DNA of 42,427 nt, taken from contig NZ_VZZK01000043.1 in the NCBI RefSeq assembly GCF_008806385.1, positions 1-42,427 of the forward strand. Reading direction: 5' to 3'. The notes beneath the pieces are model-generated. The model worked only from the letters and a program-made list of their open reading frames with translations. It searched no databases and was not told the origin of the DNA. Positions 41,101 through 42,427 of the stretch are shown here, piece after piece; the stretch's first letter is position 1; every line of letters begins with the position of its first letter. The position numbers and the translations under genes are program-made. Origin of the DNA: Methylobacterium soli. Lineage in GTDB: Bacteria; Pseudomonadota; Alphaproteobacteria; Rhizobiales; Beijerinckiaceae.

Positions 41101-41836
41101 GGTAGCGCGCCGCGTCGGCGGCCGTCATGGCGGCCTCGCCCAGCATGTCGAAGGAGTGGCGGAAGCCCTGCGCCTCCCGGCGGCGGCTGTTCTCGAGGGC
41201 CTGCTCGATGGTCTCGCCGGTGATGTATTGCTCGCCCATCATCCGCATGGCGAGGTCGACCCCGCGCCGGATCAGCGGCTCGCCGCCGCGCGCCACGAGC
41301 CGCGTCAGCGCCGAGGCCAGGCCGCTCTCGCTGGCCGCGCCCGTGAGCCGGCCGGTGACGAAGAGCCCCCAGGTCGCCGCGTTGACGAAGAGCGAGGGGC
41401 TGTGGCCGAGATGGGCGAGCCAGTCGCCGTGCCCGATCTTGTCGCGGATCAGCGCATCGCGGGTCGCCGCATCGGGGATGCGCAGCAGCGCCTCGGCGAG
41501 GCACATCAGCGCGACGCCCTCCTGGCTCGACAGGTCGTACTCGCGCACGAGCCCGTCGACGCCGCTGCGCTGGCCCTTGGCGCGCAGGGTGCCGACGAGA
41601 CGGCGCACCAGCCGGGCCGCCGCGGCGGCCTGCGCCTCGGGCAAGGCCGCCGCGGCGAGCAGGGGCGGCAGGCATTCCGGTTCGGGGCGCCGATAGGCGG
41701 CCGTGATCGCCGCGCGCAACGGGGGTTGGGGGCCCGGCCCGTCCGCGAAGGCCGCGAAGGGGCCCGTCTCCGGGGGAACAGCCCGTTGGGAAGCGCCGCC
41801 GGCCTCCCGCGCCGGATCGTCAAGCGTATCGCTCAT
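38114..41836 (-). CDS. putA: Bifunctional proline dehydrogenase / pyrroline-5-carboxylate dehydrogenase
   Basis: This 1240-residue enzyme converts proline to glutamate in two steps. The FAD-dependent proline dehydrogenase barrel lies in the N-terminal half (ISIKLSALHPRYARAQ; MVRLVKGAYWDSEIK; EFQCLHGMGEALYEEV). The NAD-dependent aldehyde dehydrogenase domain follows from about residue 590, with SPWNFPLAIFTGQ, ETGGQNALVVDSS and catalytic Cys855 in SAGQRCSALRLLC. A C-terminal aldehyde-dehydrogenase-like domain completes a type B/C PutA. No ribbon-helix-helix domain precedes the barrel, unlike E. coli PutA, so it should not repress its own gene. The ATG at 41836 fits the domain start; upstream frame is not family-like. 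Confidence 0.95.
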   Translation of the reverse strand: MSDTLDDPAREAGGASQRAVPPETGPFAAFADGPGPQPPLRAAITAAYRRPEPECLPPLLAAAALPEAQAAAAARLVRRLVGTLRAKGQRSGVDGLVREYDLSSQEGVALMCLAEALLRIPDAATRDALIRDKIGHGDWLAHLGHSPSLFVNAATWGLFVTGRLTGAASESGLASALTRLVARGGEPLIRRGVDLAMRMMGEQYITGETIEQALENSRRREAQGFRHSFDMLGEAAMTAADAARYQGDYERAIHAIGRASGGRGLYEGPGISIKLSALHPRYARAQRARVMAELLPRAAALAALARRYEIGLNIDAEEADRLDLSLDILEDLCGDPALAGWDGVGFVVQAYQKRAPFVLDFLIDLARRTGRRLMVRLVKGAYWDSEIKRAQVDGLEDFPVFTRKVHTDVSYLACAAKLLAAPDAVFPQFATHNAQTLAAIHAMGGDRFETGDYEFQCLHGMGEALYEEVVGHNALNRPCRIYAPVGTHETLLAYLVRRLLENGANSSFVHRIADPAVPVAELARDPVAQARAIEPLGAPHPAIKRPRDLYPDRANAAGLDLSNERALADLGAALREGGSAPWRAAPILAEAPRVGSPDAVAAPVLNPADRRDRVGTVVEAGAAEVEAALAAADAAHDDWAAKPAPERAACLMRAAAQLEGRRAALISLLVREAGKSVPSAVAEIREAVDFLRYYAAQASDFTPAHRALGPVLCISPWNFPLAIFTGQVAGALAAGNAVLAKPAEETPLVAAEAVRLLHEAGVPVPALQFLPGGGAVGAKLVADARVRGVMFTGSTEVARQIQAALAERLNPDGRPVPLIAETGGQNALVVDSSALTEQVVADVLASAFDSAGQRCSALRLLCLQEEVADRTLGLLKGAMAELRLGNPDRLATDIGPVISAEAATGILAHVAGMRAAGRRVHQATLPPACAEGSFVPPTVIELTRVAELTREVFGPVLHVVRYPRDGLERLMAEINATGYALTFGVHTRIDETVARARALSRAGNVYVNRNLVGAVVGVQPFGGHGLSGTGPKAGGPLYLRRLLASGSPEPRLADQAETGIGPWPAAARAWADWLRARGQPAAIPRSLLGREITLPGPVGETNLYAFHPRGSVLCAAQTQAAMLAQVAAALATGNRAVVRAPESARAALADLPSSLRPWIAVEAAGDLDAVAAVLWQGPAPALIALAGTLARRPGPIVPIHVARPDAAGETSYPLAWLLTERATSINTSAAGGNASLMALV

Positions 41837-42202
41837 GCAAGTCCCAGCCCCGCGCCAATCCCCGCACGAGGGCGCGGTACCGCGCTCCCGCCCCTCGCCC
41901 CGCGGTCGGGCAAGGCACGCCCGGCTCCCGGCGCCGAACCGTCCTGGCCGTCCCCAACGGGTAAGGCGGAAACCGCCGAGGCGTTCCGGGATCGGCCGGC
42001 GATCGTCCGGGACGCGATGCGGACGCTCGTGAGCGCGCGCAGCCGCCGCCCGATCGAAATGCACGTTAGCACTCTGGCCGCCGGAGTGCTAAGAAACGCG
42101 CCAGGGAGCGGATGCCCGTGTTCCGGCATCCGGAAGTTTGAGCCATCGCAGTCGCGGCCCGGGTCTCGACCCGCCGGCGCAGCCGCTTGATTGGAGCCAA
42201 CC
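41837..42202. other. Divergent spacer between putA and groES
   Basis: These 366 bases have no supported gene. The groES half holds the CIRCE site; the putA half is very GC-rich, and I saw no clear putA promoter or Lrp-type site. Confidence 0.5.
42066..42092 (+). promoter_or_regulatory. CIRCE element (HrcA operator) of groESL
   Basis: TTAGCACTC-N9-GAGTGCTAA is a perfect match to the CIRCE consensus. It lies 110 bases before groES. HrcA binds it and represses groESL until heat shock. Confidence 0.97.
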
Positions 42203-42427
42203 ATGACATTTCGTCCGCTGCACGACCGTGTCGTCGTCCGCCGTATCGAGGGCGAGGAGAAGACCAAGGGCGGCATCATCATCCCGGACACCGCCAAGGA
42301 GAAGCCGCAGGAAGGCGAAATCGTCGCCGTCGGCCCCGGGGCCCGGGACGAATCCGGCCGCGTCAACGCGCTCGACGTCAAGGCCGGCGACCGGGTCCTG
42401 TTCGGCAAGTGGTCCGGCACCGAGGTC
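42203..42427 (+). CDS. groES: Co-chaperonin GroES, 3' end outside the window
   Basis: The first 75 of about 95 residues are present. The sequence begins MTFRPLHDRVVVRR and contains the mobile-loop segment EEKTKGGIIIPDTAKEKPQEG, then VAVGPGARDESGR and VKAGDRVLFGKWSGTEV, all standard for GroES. It caps GroEL during protein folding in the cytoplasm. GGAG lies eight bases before the ATG. The perfect CIRCE site upstream shows HrcA control, and groEL should follow just outside the window. Confidence 0.98.
   Translation, partial: MTFRPLHDRVVVRRIEGEEKTKGGIIIPDTAKEKPQEGEIVAVGPGARDESGRVNALDVKAGDRVLFGKWSGTEV

Overview
The window is GC-rich chromosomal DNA from an alphaproteobacterium of the Hyphomicrobiales, most likely Methylobacterium or Methylorubrum. 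The support is a full oxalate-degradation gene set (oxlT, oxc, frc), a single-chain PutA, a canonical CIRCE site at groES, an Irr-type iron box, and many small families common in that group (DUF6894, DUF1127, CsbD, DUF937, DUF4239). I ran no database search; all family names come from reading motifs.

Region 1 (1-8553) is an oxalate island. On the minus strand lie oxlT (oxalate/formate antiporter), oxc (oxalyl-CoA decarboxylase) and the first codons of a succinyl-CoA-ligase beta subunit. On the plus strand lie a single-PAS protein and frc (formyl-CoA:oxalate CoA-transferase). A serine hydrolase, a SnoaL-like protein and an OsmC-like protein lie between the two arms. Each of the three regulatory spacers carries the same operator architecture, TGGyAT-N5-ATrCCA, which suggests one regulator for the set.

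Region 2 (8864-19493) is accessory and housekeeping-stress material. It holds an LRR protein kinase, a ribbon-helix-helix regulator with a PHB-depolymerase-type esterase, a transglutaminase-like protease, several small unknown genes (three with GTG or TTG starts), a membrane protein with two CsbD-like proteins, a triple-PAS LuxR-type regulator and a DUF937 protein.

Region 3 (19699-23445) is a catabolic operon (M20 deacylase, MHS-type transporter, IclR regulator) behind a large nested dyad.

Region 4 (23474-30988) is the most unusual part. A flavoprotein with an N-terminal cyclic-nucleotide-binding domain and a thioredoxin-reductase fold without CxxC stands close to a cyclase built as SdhC-like membrane domain, [2Fe-2S] domain and class III catalytic domain. 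Between them, two small divergent genes share a spacer with a CRP-like dyad, a candidate general-stress promoter, and mirrored hairpins that run into both Shine-Dalgarno sequences. MsrA is adjacent. The set looks like a candidate redox-to-cAMP circuit.

Region 5 (31061-42427) holds a frameshifted ogt-type methyltransferase, a PEP mutase/isocitrate lyase-family enzyme, a TonB siderophore receptor with a PepSY membrane protein behind an Irr-like box, a quinone oxidoreductase, PutA and the start of groES behind CIRCE. I saw no rRNA, tRNA, CRISPR array, transposase or prophage gene.
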